Positions 15,580-25,098 of a stretch of 39,487 nt of DNA are shown in pieces. This DNA comes from Rhodospirillales bacterium (GTDB lineage: Bacteria; Pseudomonadota; Alphaproteobacteria; Reyranellales; Reyranellaceae). Every line of letters begins with the position of its first letter. Position 1 is the stretch's first letter. Both the position numbers and the translations under genes were made by a program. The notes under the pieces were generated by a model. That model had not been told where the DNA came from, did no database searches, and saw only the letters and a list, made by a program, of their open reading frames with translations. Location of the stretch: assembly GCA_016185145.1 (NCBI GenBank), contig JACPOB010000106.1, forward strand, positions 1-39,487, written 5' to 3'.

Positions 15580-16749
15580 ATGTTGAAACGCGCACTCCTG
15601 ATCGCGGCGGCATTGTCCGTGGTTTCCCCTGGCGCTTTCGCACAGGACACCGTGAAGATCGGCCTGATCCTGCCGATGACCGGCCAGCAGGCTTCGACCG
15701 GCAAGCAGATCGACGCCGCAGTGAAGCTCTACATGGCGCAGCACGGCAACACCGTCGCCGGCAAGAAGATCGAGGTCATCCTCAAGGACGACACCAGCGT
15801 GCCCGACGTCACCAAGCGGCTGGCGCAGGAACTTGTGGTCAACGACAAGGTCGCGATCCTCGCGGGCTTCGGCATCACGCCGTCGGCCATGGCGACCGCG
15901 CCGATCGCCACGCAGGCCAAGGTGCCCGAGGTCGTGATGGCGGCCGGCACCTCGTCGATCACCGAGGCATCGCCCTTCATCGTGCGCACCAGCTTCACCT
16001 TGGCGCAGTCCGCCGTGCCGATGGCGGAGTGGGCGGTCAAGAACGGCATCAAGAAGGTCGTGACCATGGTCAGCGACTACGGTCCCGGCATCGATGCCGA
16101 GAAGTCGTTCAGCGACAAGTTCAAGGCCGACGGCGGCACCATCGTCGAGAACCTGCGCGTGCCGCTGCGCAGCCCCGACTTCGCGCCCGTCCTGCAGAAG
16201 GCGGCCGACGCCAAGGCCGACGCGCTGTTCGTCTTCGTGCCGTCGGGCTCGGGCGCGCAGTTCGTCAAACAGTTCGTCGAGCGCGGCCTCGACAAGTCGG
16301 GCATGAAGCTGATCGCCACCGGCGACGTCACCGACGACGACCAGCTGAACGGCATGGGCGACGTGGTGGTGGGGGTGATCAACGCACACAACTACTCGGC
16401 CAATCACGACAGCGCGCTGAACAAGACCTATGTCGAGGCCTTCAAGAAGGCCAACAGCGGCCTCAGGCCGAACTTCATGTCGGTCGGCGGCTATGACGGC
16501 ATGGCGCTGATCTACGGCGCGCTGAAGAAGACCAACGGCGCGACCGACGGCGAGAAGCTTCTAGCCGCCATGAAGGGCATGGCCTGGGAGAGCCCGCGCG
16601 GCCCGATCTCGATCGATCCCGACACGCGCGACATCATCCAGAACATCTACATCCGCAAGGTCGATAAGGTCGGCGGCGAACTCTACAACGTCGAGTTCGC
16701 GACGATCCCGAACGTCAAGGATCCGGTGAAGGCGGCGAAGAAGAAGTAG
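15580..16749 (+). CDS. HAAT-family ABC transporter substrate-binding protein (system 1)
   Basis: This 389-residue periplasmic protein has a Sec signal peptide (MLKRALLIAAALSVV, cleavage after AFAQ) and the Peripla_BP_6 pattern: VKIGLILPMTGQQASTGKQ, then the early KIEVILKDDTS and the late GGYDGMALIYGALKKT. It captures ligand for the permeases encoded next. The start at 15580 follows GGGAGGA. It is divergent from pobA with 137 bases between, holding both promoters. Family members bind leucine-type amino acids, amides or aromatic acids; the ligand is not deducible, though pobA next door hints at an aromatic. Confidence 0.92.
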   Translation: MLKRALLIAAALSVVSPGAFAQDTVKIGLILPMTGQQASTGKQIDAAVKLYMAQHGNTVAGKKIEVILKDDTSVPDVTKRLAQELVVNDKVAILAGFGITPSAMATAPIATQAKVPEVVMAAGTSSITEASPFIVRTSFTLAQSAVPMAEWAVKNGIKKVVTMVSDYGPGIDAEKSFSDKFKADGGTIVENLRVPLRSPDFAPVLQKAADAKADALFVFVPSGSGAQFVKQFVERGLDKSGMKLIATGDVTDDDQLNGMGDVVVGVINAHNYSANHDSALNKTYVEAFKKANSGLRPNFMSVGGYDGMALIYGALKKTNGATDGEKLLAAMKGMAWESPRGPISIDPDTRDIIQNIYIRKVDKVGGELYNVEFATIPNVKDPVKAAKKK

Positions 16750-16754
16750 GTACA

Positions 16755-16867
16755 CCTCACCCTGAGGAGCGGCCGCAGGCCGCGTCTCGAAGGGTGGGTA
16801 ACAGGCAAGGTGCAGGTTCCCATGCTTCGAGACGCTCGCTTCGCTCGCTCCTCAGCATGAGGCGAGG
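16755..16867. repeat. Family C cruciform-type repeat before livH
   Basis: CCTCACCCTGAGGAGC (16755-16770) pairs with 16847-16862 and GCGTCTCGAAGGGTGGG (16782-16798) with 16819-16835, each with two mismatches. Between the tiers lie side hairpins (GGCC-GCA-GGCC on the left, an AGCGAAGCGAGCG-like one on the right). The same architecture recurs at 22505-22611. It ends 11 bases before the permease start codon. Confidence 0.88.
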
Positions 16868-16878
16868 CACTTAAGGCC

Positions 16879-17736
16879 ATGGCAACCATCCTCTTCGACG
16901 GCGTGGCCTACGGCATGTTGCTGTTCGTGCTCGCCTGCGGGCTGGCCGTGACTATGGGGCTGATGAACTTCGTCAACCTGGCGCACGGCGCGTTCGCGAT
17001 GGCCGGCGGCTACGTCACCGTGCTGCTGATGGACCGCGCCGGCTGGCCGTTCCTGGCTTGCCTGCCGGCCGCTTTCTTCGTCGCCGCGGCGATCGGGCTG
17101 CTGCTCGAGCGCACGCTCTATCGCCACATGTACGGCCGCTCGCACCTCGACCAGGTGCTGTTCTCGATCGGCCTGGTATTCATGGCGGTCGCCCTCACCG
17201 ATTTCCTGATGGGCTCCAGCCAGCGCAACATCAGGCTGCCCGAATGGCTGCAGGGCCGTCGCGAGATCCTGGGCGTCAATGTCGGCATCTATCGCTCGTT
17301 CCTGATCGTGGTGTGCGGCGCGCTGGCCGTCGTCCTGCAGGCCGGCCTGATGCGCACGCGCTTCGGCAGCCGGCTGCGCGCCGCCGTCGACGACGCGCGC
17401 GTGGCGCGCGGGCTCGGCATCCCGGTCAGCCTCGTCTTCGCTGCGACCTTCGCCGTCGGCTCGGGGCTCGCAGGCCTCGGCGGCGCGCTCGGCGTCGAGC
17501 TGTTGGGCCTCGATCCGTATTTCCCGCTGAAGTTCATGATCTACTTCTTGATCGTGGTGACGGTCGGCGGCACGTCGGGGATCATGGGGCCGTTCGTCGC
17601 CTCGATGGTGCTGGGCGTCGCCGACGTGGCGGGCAAGTACTACCTCTCCTCGGCGCTGGGCGGCTTTGTCATTTATGTCGTCCTGATCGTCGTGCTGGTG
17701 CTCAGGCCCAACGGCCTGTTCGCGAGAGCGCGATGA
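16879..17736 (+). CDS. livH: HAAT ABC transporter permease, LivH type (system 1)
   Basis: The 285-residue integral membrane protein has about eight hydrophobic segments and the LivH pattern: GVAYGMLLFVLACGLAVTMGLMNFVNLAHGAF at the N-terminus, where NFVNLAHG is the family signature, and VVTVGGTSGIMGPFVAS near the C-terminus, which contacts the ATPase. It forms the translocation pore with LivM. The ATG overlaps nothing upstream, but the stop overlaps the livM start (ATGA). The repeat at 16755-16867 separates it from the binding-protein gene, which may lower expression of the membrane part relative to the abundant binding protein. Confidence 0.93.
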   Translation: MATILFDGVAYGMLLFVLACGLAVTMGLMNFVNLAHGAFAMAGGYVTVLLMDRAGWPFLACLPAAFFVAAAIGLLLERTLYRHMYGRSHLDQVLFSIGLVFMAVALTDFLMGSSQRNIRLPEWLQGRREILGVNVGIYRSFLIVVCGALAVVLQAGLMRTRFGSRLRAAVDDARVARGLGIPVSLVFAATFAVGSGLAGLGGALGVELLGLDPYFPLKFMIYFLIVVTVGGTSGIMGPFVASMVLGVADVAGKYYLSSALGGFVIYVVLIVVLVLRPNGLFARAR

Positions 17737-18698
17737 GTGCCGTGGACGGCCTGGCGCGACGCGCCCGCTGGCGGCCGATCGAGATCGCCTTCTGGCTGCT
17801 CGCCTTCGCCGCGATCTTCCTGCCATCGGGCAAGCATCTGCTACTGAACGAGGTCGCCATCCTCGCTCTGTTCGCGCTCTCGCTCGACCTGATCCTGGGC
17901 TATGCCGGCATCGTCTCGCTGGGCCACGCAGCCTTCTTCGGCACCGGCGCCTACGCCGCCGGCATCCTGTGCAAGCTCGTTACGCCCGATCCGTTGGCTG
18001 GCATGGCGGTCGCCATCGCCGCCGCCGCGATCGCAGGCTTCGTCACCAGCTTCCTGGTGCTGCGCGGCAGCGATCTCACACGTCTCATGGTGACGCTGGG
18101 AGCCGCCCTGGTCCTGCACGAGGTCGCCAACGCCCTGCCGCAATGGACCGGCGGCGCTGACGGCCTGCAAGGCATGTCGGTCGGTCCGCTGCTGGGCCGC
18201 TTTGATTTCGACCTCTACGGCCGCACCGCCTACGCCTACAGCGTCACGACATTGTTCGTGCTGTTCCTGCTGGCGCGGCTCGTCGTCAATTCGCCGTTTG
18301 GCCTGTCGCTGATGGCGATCCGCTGCAACACGCTGCGGGCCTCGGCACTCGGCGTGCCGGTCAATCGCCGGCTGGTCGCCGTCTACACCCTGGCGGCCGC
18401 CTATGCCGGCGCGGCGGGAGCCTTGCTGGCGCAGACCACGGCCTATGTCTCGCTGGAAGTGCTGGAGTTCCAGCGCTCGGCCGACGTGCTGCTGGCGCTG
18501 ATCATCGGCGGCGTGGGCTGGCTCTATGGCGGCATCGCCGGCGCCGTCATCTTCAGGATCCTGCAGGACACGCTGTCGTCGAGTGCGCCGCAGTTCTGGA
18601 TGTTCTGGATGGGCCTGTTCCTTGTCGTGCTCGCCCTGGTCGGCCGGGAAAGGCTGGGCGGCGGCGTGCGCGGGCTGTTGGCGCGCGTGAGGCGATGA
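17733..18698 (+). CDS. livM: HAAT ABC transporter permease, LivM type (system 1)
   Basis: The 321-residue membrane protein carries the LivM signature GYAGIVSLGHAAFFGTGAYAAGIL near residue 55 and the coupling-helix region ALGVPVNRRLVAVYTLAAAYAGAAGALLAQ. It pairs with LivH in the inner membrane. Its start is coupled to the livH stop and its own stop is coupled to livG (both ATGA overlaps), so the operon is tightly translated. Some frames read further upstream through livH but are shadow frames; the ATG at 17733 is the clear start. Confidence 0.93.
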   Translation: MSAVDGLARRARWRPIEIAFWLLAFAAIFLPSGKHLLLNEVAILALFALSLDLILGYAGIVSLGHAAFFGTGAYAAGILCKLVTPDPLAGMAVAIAAAAIAGFVTSFLVLRGSDLTRLMVTLGAALVLHEVANALPQWTGGADGLQGMSVGPLLGRFDFDLYGRTAYAYSVTTLFVLFLLARLVVNSPFGLSLMAIRCNTLRASALGVPVNRRLVAVYTLAAAYAGAAGALLAQTTAYVSLEVLEFQRSADVLLALIIGGVGWLYGGIAGAVIFRILQDTLSSSAPQFWMFWMGLFLVVLALVGRERLGGGVRGLLARVRR

Positions 18699-19450
18699 TG
18701 GCTGCCGTGCTCGAAACCCACGGCCTGATGAAACGCTTCGGCGGCATCGTGCCCACCAAGGACGTGACCTTCCGACTGGAGCAGGGCGCGCGTCACGCCC
18801 TGATCGGCCCCAACGGCGCCGGCAAGACCACCTTCGTCAACCTGCTGACCGGCGTGCTGGCGCCGTCGGCCGGTCGCGTCGTGATGGAGGGCGAGGACAT
18901 CACGCGGCTGAAGCCCGAGGCACGCGTTCGTCGCGGCCTCGTGCGGACCTTCCAGATCAACCAGCTCTTCGGCGATCTCACGCCGCTCGAGACCCTGGCC
19001 TTGGCCGTGGGCGAGCGCCGACGGCTCGGCCGTGACTGGCGCCGACGGGTCGGCGCGGACGACGCGGTGAGCGCGGAGATCATGCAGGTCGCCGAGCGTT
19101 TCGATCTCGTCGATGCGCTCGAACGGCGCACCGACACCTTGCCCTACGGCAAGCAGCGCCTGCTCGAGATCGCCGCGGCCTTCGCCTGCGCGCCCAAGGT
19201 GCTGCTGCTCGACGAGCCGGCGGCCGGCGTGCCCGAGGCCGAGCGGCGCGACATCCTGAACGCGATCGCCGCGCTGCCCGACGACGTCTCCGTCCTGCTG
19301 ATCGAGCACGACATGGACCTGGTGTTCAGCTTCGCGCGGCGCATCTCGGTGCTGGTCGACGGCGCCCTGCTGGTCGAGGGCGAGCCGGCGGCGATCGCCG
19401 CCGATCCACGCGTGCGCTCCGTCTATCTCGGCGAGAGCCGCGATGGCTGA
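18695..19450 (+). CDS. livG: HAAT ABC transporter ATPase, LivG type (system 1)
   Basis: The 251-residue ATPase has Walker A GPNGAGKTT, Walker B VLLLDEPAAGVP and an H-loop in LLIEHDMDLVF. The ABC signature is the variant LPYGKQR, as commonly seen in LivG proteins. It drives import through LivHM together with LivF. The ATG at 18695 overlaps the livM stop; a second ATG follows directly at 18698. It overlaps livF by eight bases. All motifs needed for ATP hydrolysis are present. Confidence 0.93.
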   Translation: MMAAVLETHGLMKRFGGIVPTKDVTFRLEQGARHALIGPNGAGKTTFVNLLTGVLAPSAGRVVMEGEDITRLKPEARVRRGLVRTFQINQLFGDLTPLETLALAVGERRRLGRDWRRRVGADDAVSAEIMQVAERFDLVDALERRTDTLPYGKQRLLEIAAAFACAPKVLLLDEPAAGVPEAERRDILNAIAALPDDVSVLLIEHDMDLVFSFARRISVLVDGALLVEGEPAAIAADPRVRSVYLGESRDG

Positions 19451-20150
19451 GCTTCTTTCCGTCGAGAACCTGTCCGCCGGCTACGGCCGCGCCGTCGTGC
19501 TGGCCGACGTGGCGTTCCGCCTGGGCGAGGGCGAGGCGCTGGCGGTGCTGGGCCGCAACGGCGTCGGCAAGACGACCCTTCTCGATACTCTGGTCGGCGT
19601 GACGCGCCGCTTCACCGGCTCGATCGCGCTTGGCGGACGCGAGCTCGGCACGCTGCCGCCGGAGACGCGCGCGGGACTGGGCGTCGGCTGGGTGCCGCAG
19701 GAGCGCAACATCTTCCGCTCGCTCAGCGTCCAGGAGAATCTCACGGCCGTGGCCCAGCCCGGACCGTGGACCGTCGATCGCGTGTTCGGACTCTTCCCGC
19801 GCCTCGGGGAGCGGCGACGCCAATCCGGCGGTTCGTTGTCGGGTGGCGAGCAGCAGATGCTGGCGATCGGCCGCGCGCTCTCGACCAATCCGCGCCTGCT
19901 GCTGCTCGACGAGCCGACCGAAGGGCTGGCGCCGATCATCGTGCAGGAGCTGCTGGCGGCGCTGACGCGGCTGTTCCGGGAGGAGAAGCTCGCCGCCATC
20001 ATCGTCGAGCAGCATGCGCAGAAGATCCTGCCCATCACCGATCGCGCGCTGATCCTGGAGCGCGGCCGCATCGTTCATCAGGGCGACAGCGCGGCGCTGC
20101 TCGCCGATCCGGCGCCGCTCGAACGGTTCCTCGGAGTCACCGGTCGGTAA
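19443..20150 (+). CDS. livF: HAAT ABC transporter ATPase, LivF type (system 1)
   Basis: The 235-residue protein has Walker A GRNGVGKTT, the full signature LSGGEQQMLAIGRAL, Walker B LLLLDEPTEGLAP and the H-loop in IIVEQHAQKIL. It is the second ATPase of system 1 and ends that transport operon. Five bases after its stop begins the palindrome at 20156, which suggests that the next operon has its own control. Confidence 0.93.
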   Translation: MAELLSVENLSAGYGRAVVLADVAFRLGEGEALAVLGRNGVGKTTLLDTLVGVTRRFTGSIALGGRELGTLPPETRAGLGVGWVPQERNIFRSLSVQENLTAVAQPGPWTVDRVFGLFPRLGERRRQSGGSLSGGEQQMLAIGRALSTNPRLLLLDEPTEGLAPIIVQELLAALTRLFREEKLAAIIVEQHAQKILPITDRALILERGRIVHQGDSAALLADPAPLERFLGVTGR

Positions 20151-20155
20151 CGATC

Positions 20156-20189
20156 TTCGAAAGTTTCGAAACTTTCGAAAAAACGTTTT
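20156..20189. promoter_or_regulatory. Perfect 24-bp palindrome plus a 10-bp palindrome before the second importer
   Basis: Positions 20156-20179 are an exact palindrome whose half is TTCGAAAGTTTC, so TTTCGAAA is at the centre and TTCGAA at both ends. AAAACGTTTT at 20180-20189 is a second perfect palindrome directly abutting it. The pair lies between livF (stop 20150) and the next binding-protein gene (start 20263), where an operator is expected. A terminator is unlikely since A/T runs are short. The GntR protein encoded at 25099 is a natural candidate ligand. Confidence 0.6.
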
Positions 20190-20262
20190 ACATGGTGCAA
20201 CGCCTGTCCCAACATCCGGCAAACGGCGCATCACGACAAACGCGCCGGGTGTGGAGGGAACA

Positions 20263-21486
20263 ATGCTCGATCGCACGGGTGCGTGGCGCCGTCGCCACGT
20301 GTTGGGTGGACTGTTGGCTTCGACAACGGCGCTTGCGGCGCCGTCGATCCTGCGGGCGGCGCCATCCGGCACGCCGGTGAAGGTCGGTGGGACACTGTCG
20401 CTCACGGGCTTCCTCGCCCAGACCGCGGTGATCCACAAGATCGCCGCCGAGATCATGATCGAGGACATCAACAGCCGGAACGGCTTTTTGGGCCGGCCGG
20501 TCGAGTACGTGATGCTCGACGACCAATCCAAGCCCGACGTGGCGCGCAGCCTCTACGAGAAGCTGATAACCGTCGACAAGGTCGACCTGATCATGGGTCC
20601 GTACGCCACCGCGCCGATCCTGGCGGCGATGGGCGTGGCCCAGCGCTACGGCAAGGTGATGATCCAGAGCAGCATGGGCATTCCCAAGCTGCAGACCTAC
20701 GACATGGCCTTCCCGGCGACTCCCTTCGGACCGGAACCGGACAAGACCTATCCCAACGTCATCCTCGATGCGATGGCGAGCCTGCCGACGCCGCCCAAGA
20801 GCATGGTGATCGTCACCAGCAAATTCCCCTCGGCGCAATTCATGGCCCACGGCATGCGCGCCGAAGCCGAGAAGCGCGGCGTGAAGGTGCCGCTCTATCT
20901 CGAATACGAAGCCGGCAACCGCGATTTCGGTGCGATCGCTGCGCGCGTAAAAGAGGCCAATGCCGACTTCCTGTGGGTGGGTTCGCTCGGTCTGGAGAGT
21001 AACCAGCTCCTCGAGGCGCTGCGCAAGCTCGACTACAAGCCCAAGACCAGCTTCCACCTCTATCCGGCGCCGGGGCCGCTCGCCTTGTCACCCGACGGCA
21101 ATCTCGTCTGGTGCTCGACCTTCCTCGAGCCCGACGAGCCGTTCATGAGCCGGCCGAGCATGAAGAAGATCGCCGAGCTCTACAAGGAGCGCGCCACCAA
21201 GGCGAACCTGCCGTATCCCATCATCGACGCGCAGGCCGCCGGTATGGTCGCCGCCTGGCAGATCCTCGAGGCCGGCGTCAACGGCGCCAAGAGCCTGGAG
21301 GACAAGCAGGTCGCCGCCTGGCTGAAGAAGAACGTCGTGAACACGGTTTACGGTCCGACCAAGTTCGACGGGCCCTACAACCACGGCGATCCGGCGCAGC
21401 TGATCCGCCAGGTGCAGGACAAGCAGTGGAAGGTCGTCTGGCCGAAGCAGTTTGCCGCGCCGGGAGTGAAGCTCATTGCGACGTGA
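20263..21486 (+). CDS. HAAT-family ABC transporter substrate-binding protein (system 2), Tat-type signal
   Basis: The 407-residue Peripla_BP_6 protein starts with Arg-Arg-Arg-His-Val-Leu and a hydrophobic run ending in APSILRAA, a twin-arginine type signal, unlike the Sec signal of system 1. Its core has KVGGTLSLTGFLA, VEYVMLDDQSKPDVA and a late DAQAAGMVAAWQILEAGV. It should deliver ligand to the permeases at 21637 and 22648. The ATG at 20263 follows GGAGGG. Gene order places it at the head of the presumed catabolic cluster, so its ligand is probably the cluster's substrate. Confidence 0.9.
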   Translation: MLDRTGAWRRRHVLGGLLASTTALAAPSILRAAPSGTPVKVGGTLSLTGFLAQTAVIHKIAAEIMIEDINSRNGFLGRPVEYVMLDDQSKPDVARSLYEKLITVDKVDLIMGPYATAPILAAMGVAQRYGKVMIQSSMGIPKLQTYDMAFPATPFGPEPDKTYPNVILDAMASLPTPPKSMVIVTSKFPSAQFMAHGMRAEAEKRGVKVPLYLEYEAGNRDFGAIAARVKEANADFLWVGSLGLESNQLLEALRKLDYKPKTSFHLYPAPGPLALSPDGNLVWCSTFLEPDEPFMSRPSMKKIAELYKERATKANLPYPIIDAQAAGMVAAWQILEAGVNGAKSLEDKQVAAWLKKNVVNTVYGPTKFDGPYNHGDPAQLIRQVQDKQWKVVWPKQFAAPGVKLIAT

Positions 21487-21494
21487 AGATCTCC

Positions 21495-21630
21495 TTCCTC
21501 CCCATCGCGGAGTCCGCGATGGGGAGGTGCCCGCGCAGCGGGCGGAGGGGTCATGGGCGTCAGTGCCGCGGCTCATGACCCCTCCGTCGCCGTATGACGG
21601 CGACACCTCCCCAGCTTCGCCGGGGAGGAA
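21495..21630. repeat. Family D multi-hairpin repeat before the system 2 livH
   Basis: Several hairpins follow each other: CTCCCCATCGCGG/CCGCGATGGGGAG (21498-21526), GGAGGGGTCATG (21544-21555) with CATGACCCCTCC (21574-21585), and GTCGCCGT/ACGGCGAC (near 21586-21604). The outer ends TTCCTCCCC (21495) and GGGGAGGAA (21622-21630) also pair. The right end supplies the GGGGAGGAAG-like ribosome site for the gene at 21637. Confidence 0.85.
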
Positions 21631-21636
21631 GTAGGA

Positions 21637-22488
21637 ATGCCGTCAGCGACTCTTCTCGGCCAGGCGCTGATCTCGGGTGTCCTGGCAGGCGGCATGTACG
21701 GCCTGCTGGCGCTGGGCCTCAGCCTGAGCTGGGGCTTGTTGCGGCTGGTCAATCTCAGCCACTTCGCGCTCGCCTTTCTCGCGGCCTACCTGACCTACGA
21801 GCTCGGCACGACCTATCACGTGGACCCGTGGTGGGCGGCAATGATGGTCGTGCCGGTGATGTTCCTGATCGGCCTCGCCCAGCACTGGCTGTTCGACAAG
21901 TTCAAGGTCAACGAGCTCGCCTCGCTGCTCATCACCTTCAGCTTCGCCGTCATCCTCGAAGTCGCGATCCAGCTCTACTGGACCGCCGACTATCGGCGCT
22001 TCGAGACCCACTACTCGACCATGTCGATCAAGGTCGGCGCGTTCTACATCCCCGTGCTGGAACTGACGCTCTGCCTGGTGGCGGGCGTGCTGGCCTGGGG
22101 CACCTGGCTGTGGCTGCGCAAGACCTATGTCGGCAAGGCGCTGCGCGCCGCCGCCGAGGATGCCGACATCGCCGCGGCCTACGGCGTCGACCACAAGAAG
22201 CTCGCCTATCTCCTGTCGGGCATGGGGGCCGCCTATGCCGGCATCGCCGGCACCTTCATCGCCCTGATCGCCACGCTTGCGCCGGCGCAGATCTGGGCCT
22301 GGCTGGGCGTGGTGTTCGCCGTCGTCATCATCGGCCGCCTGGGCAATCCGCTCGGCGCCTTGCTGGCGGGCATGCTGATCGGCGCCTCGGAATCGATCGC
22401 CATGGCGGTGTTCGCGCCGGCCTGGGCACCCGTCGTGTCCTTCTCGGTGCTGATCGCCATCCTGCTGTGGGACCCGGAATGGCTGTGA
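21637..22488 (+). CDS. livH: HAAT ABC transporter permease, LivH type (system 2)
   Basis: The 283-residue membrane protein shows the LivH start GVLAGGMYGLLALGLSLSWGLLRLVNLSHFA, where LVNLSH is the family signature. The ATPase-contact loop AVVIIGRLGNPLGALLAGMLIG lies near the C-terminus. It should form the pore with the permease half of the next gene. Its ribosome site lies at the edge of repeat 21495-21630, so folding of that repeat could affect translation. It is only distantly similar to the system 1 LivH, suggesting two separately acquired importers rather than a recent duplication. Confidence 0.92.
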   Translation: MPSATLLGQALISGVLAGGMYGLLALGLSLSWGLLRLVNLSHFALAFLAAYLTYELGTTYHVDPWWAAMMVVPVMFLIGLAQHWLFDKFKVNELASLLITFSFAVILEVAIQLYWTADYRRFETHYSTMSIKVGAFYIPVLELTLCLVAGVLAWGTWLWLRKTYVGKALRAAAEDADIAAAYGVDHKKLAYLLSGMGAAYAGIAGTFIALIATLAPAQIWAWLGVVFAVVIIGRLGNPLGALLAGMLIGASESIAMAVFAPAWAPVVSFSVLIAILLWDPEWL

Positions 22489-22504
22489 TGGGGCAACCTG
22501 ACCG

Positions 22505-22611
22505 CCTCACCCTGAGGAGCGCACGTAGTGCGCGTCTCGAAGGGTGGGCAAGGGTCGAGGTCTGTGGCCCACCCTTCGAGACGCGGCCTGCAGCCGCTCC
22601 TCAGGGTGAGG
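22505..22611. repeat. Family C cruciform-type repeat before the permease-ATPase fusion gene
   Basis: CCTCACCCTGAGGAGC (22505-22520) pairs perfectly with 22596-22611, and GCGTCTCGAAGGGTGGGC (22532-22549) with 22567-22584. Between the tiers sit side hairpins GCAC-GTA-GTGC on the left and GGC-CTGCA-GCC on the right. The tiers match the repeat at 16755 while the side hairpins differ. A low-complexity G-rich stretch (22612-22646) follows it. Confidence 0.92.
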
Positions 22612-22647
22612 TGGTGGTGGGGTGGCGGCGGCGGCGGAGGCGGCGAC

Positions 22648-24382
22648 ATGCACGCCCGTGATCTGCCCAAGGTCGTTGCCGCTCTCGCCATCGTCGCCCT
22701 GGCGTTCCTGCCCATGGCGAAGATGCCGGCCTTCTACGAGTCCTTCATCTATCTCATCTTCTTCTGGGTCTCGCTGTCGACCAGCTGGGCGCTGCTGAGC
22801 GGCTTCGCCGGGTACTTCAGCCTGGGCCACGCCGCCTTCTTCGGTGTCGGTGTCTACACGACGGCCGCGCTGACGACCAAGTTCGACGTACCGTTCCTGG
22901 TGACGGTGCCGATCGCGGCGGCGTTGGCGGCGTTGCTGGCTGCAGGCATCGGCGCCGTGGTGTTCCGCCTGCGCCGGCTGCGCGGCGAGTTGTTCGCGCT
23001 GCTGACGCTCGCCGTCACCTTCGTGATCGCCACCATCATCCTCAACACGCCGATCGACGGCGGCGGCGGCGTGTTCATGAGCGCGGTACCGTTGCCGAAC
23101 CTCATGCCGACGCCGACCGGCACCATCTACATCCTGGGCTTCGTCCTGTGCGTCCTCACGCTCGTCACCGCCTGGTGGGTCGCTCACGCGCGGCTGGGCA
23201 TGGGCCTGTTCGCCATCCACGACGACGAGGACGTGGCCGAAGCCAAGGGCGTGCCGACCTTCCGCTACAAGATCATGGCCTTCTCGTTGTCGGCCGCCAT
23301 CGCCGGCGCCGTCGGCGGCGTGCATGCCATGTATGTCGGCTTCATCACCGTGGCGGGCACGTTCGAGCTCACCGTGCCGCTCTATGTGGTCCTGATGAGC
23401 GTCCTGGGCGGCTCGCGCCACTGGCTGGGGCCGGCGATCGGCGCCACCTTCATCACCGCCTTGCTCTACGCTTTCATCAGTGGCGGCGAGGCGATCATGG
23501 GCCGCGCCATCGTCGGCCTGATCCTGATCGTCGCCATCCTGTGGTTGCCCGACGGCGTCATTCCCGCCGTCCAGGCGTGGCTGAAGCGCCGCCGCCCCGC
23601 ACCAGCGGCGGCACGGGCCGAAGTGGTCCCGGTCGTGCCCGCGGCCGAGCCGCAGATCGGCGAACGCGCCATCCTGCAGGTGAGGGGCGTCACGAAGCGC
23701 TTCGGCGGCCTGCAGGCACTGGCCGGAGTCGATCTCGACGTGCGCGAAGGCGAGATCTTCGGCCTGGTCGGACCCAACGGCTCGGGCAAGACCACGCTGA
23801 TCAACGTCATCTCGGGCTTCTATCCGCTCACCAGCGGCACCATCACCCTCGACGGCGCCGAGATCGGCCGCGATCCCGCGCACGAGATCGCCCGCCGCGG
23901 CGTGGCGCGCACCTACCAGATCCCGCGGCCGTTCGTGAACATGACCGTCCTCGACAATGTGGCGCTGTGCGCCACCTTCGGCGGCCCCCTGCGCTCCAAG
24001 GCCGAGATCCGCGACGAGGCCATGCACTGGATCGGCTTCACCGGTCTTGGCGGCAAGGAAGAGGTGCTGCCGGCCGGCCTGAACCTGCACGAGCGCAAGT
24101 TCCTCGAGCTGGCGAGGGCGCTCGCCGCGCGGCCCAAGCTCCTGCTGCTCGACGAGGTGCTGTCGGGCCTCAACCCCGCCGAGATCGACAATGCCATCCG
24201 CCTGGTGCGCGCCATCCGCGCACAAGGCTCCACCATCATCTTCGTCGAGCACCTGATGCGCGCCGTCGTCGAACTGTCCGACCGCGTCGCCGTGCTGAAC
24301 GAGGGCAAGCTGTTCGCGTTGGGTGCGCCGCGCGAGGTCATGCGCGATCCGCGCGTCGTCAGCATCTACCTGGGCAAGGCCT

Positions 24383-24393
<11 letters not shown>
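22648..24393 (+). CDS. HAAT ABC transporter permease-ATPase fusion (LivM-LivG)
   Basis: This 581-residue protein joins a LivM-type permease (residues 1 to ~305, signature GFAGYFSLGHAAFFGVGVY) to a LivG-type ATPase (from ~341) through an Ala/Pro-rich linker. Walker A GPNGSGKTT (~375-383) and the H-loop in IIFVEHLMRAV are intact. The usual ABC signature LSxGQ is replaced by LNLHERK (478-484), and Walker B reads LLLLDEVLSG, with Val for the usual Pro. One weakened composite ATP site is therefore likely when paired with the LivF at 24383. The ATG at 22648 follows GGAGG; the frame open upstream to 22528 is only repeat sequence. Confidence 0.93.
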
Positions 24394-25090
<697 letters not shown>

Positions 25091-25098
25091 GGACCACC

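Noticed and set aside
22528..22647. 40-residue N-terminal extension of the permease-ATPase fusion with a Gly run
   Set aside because: It is translation of the family C repeat and a low-complexity G-rich tract; the ATG at 22648 has its own GGAGG site and fits the family start.
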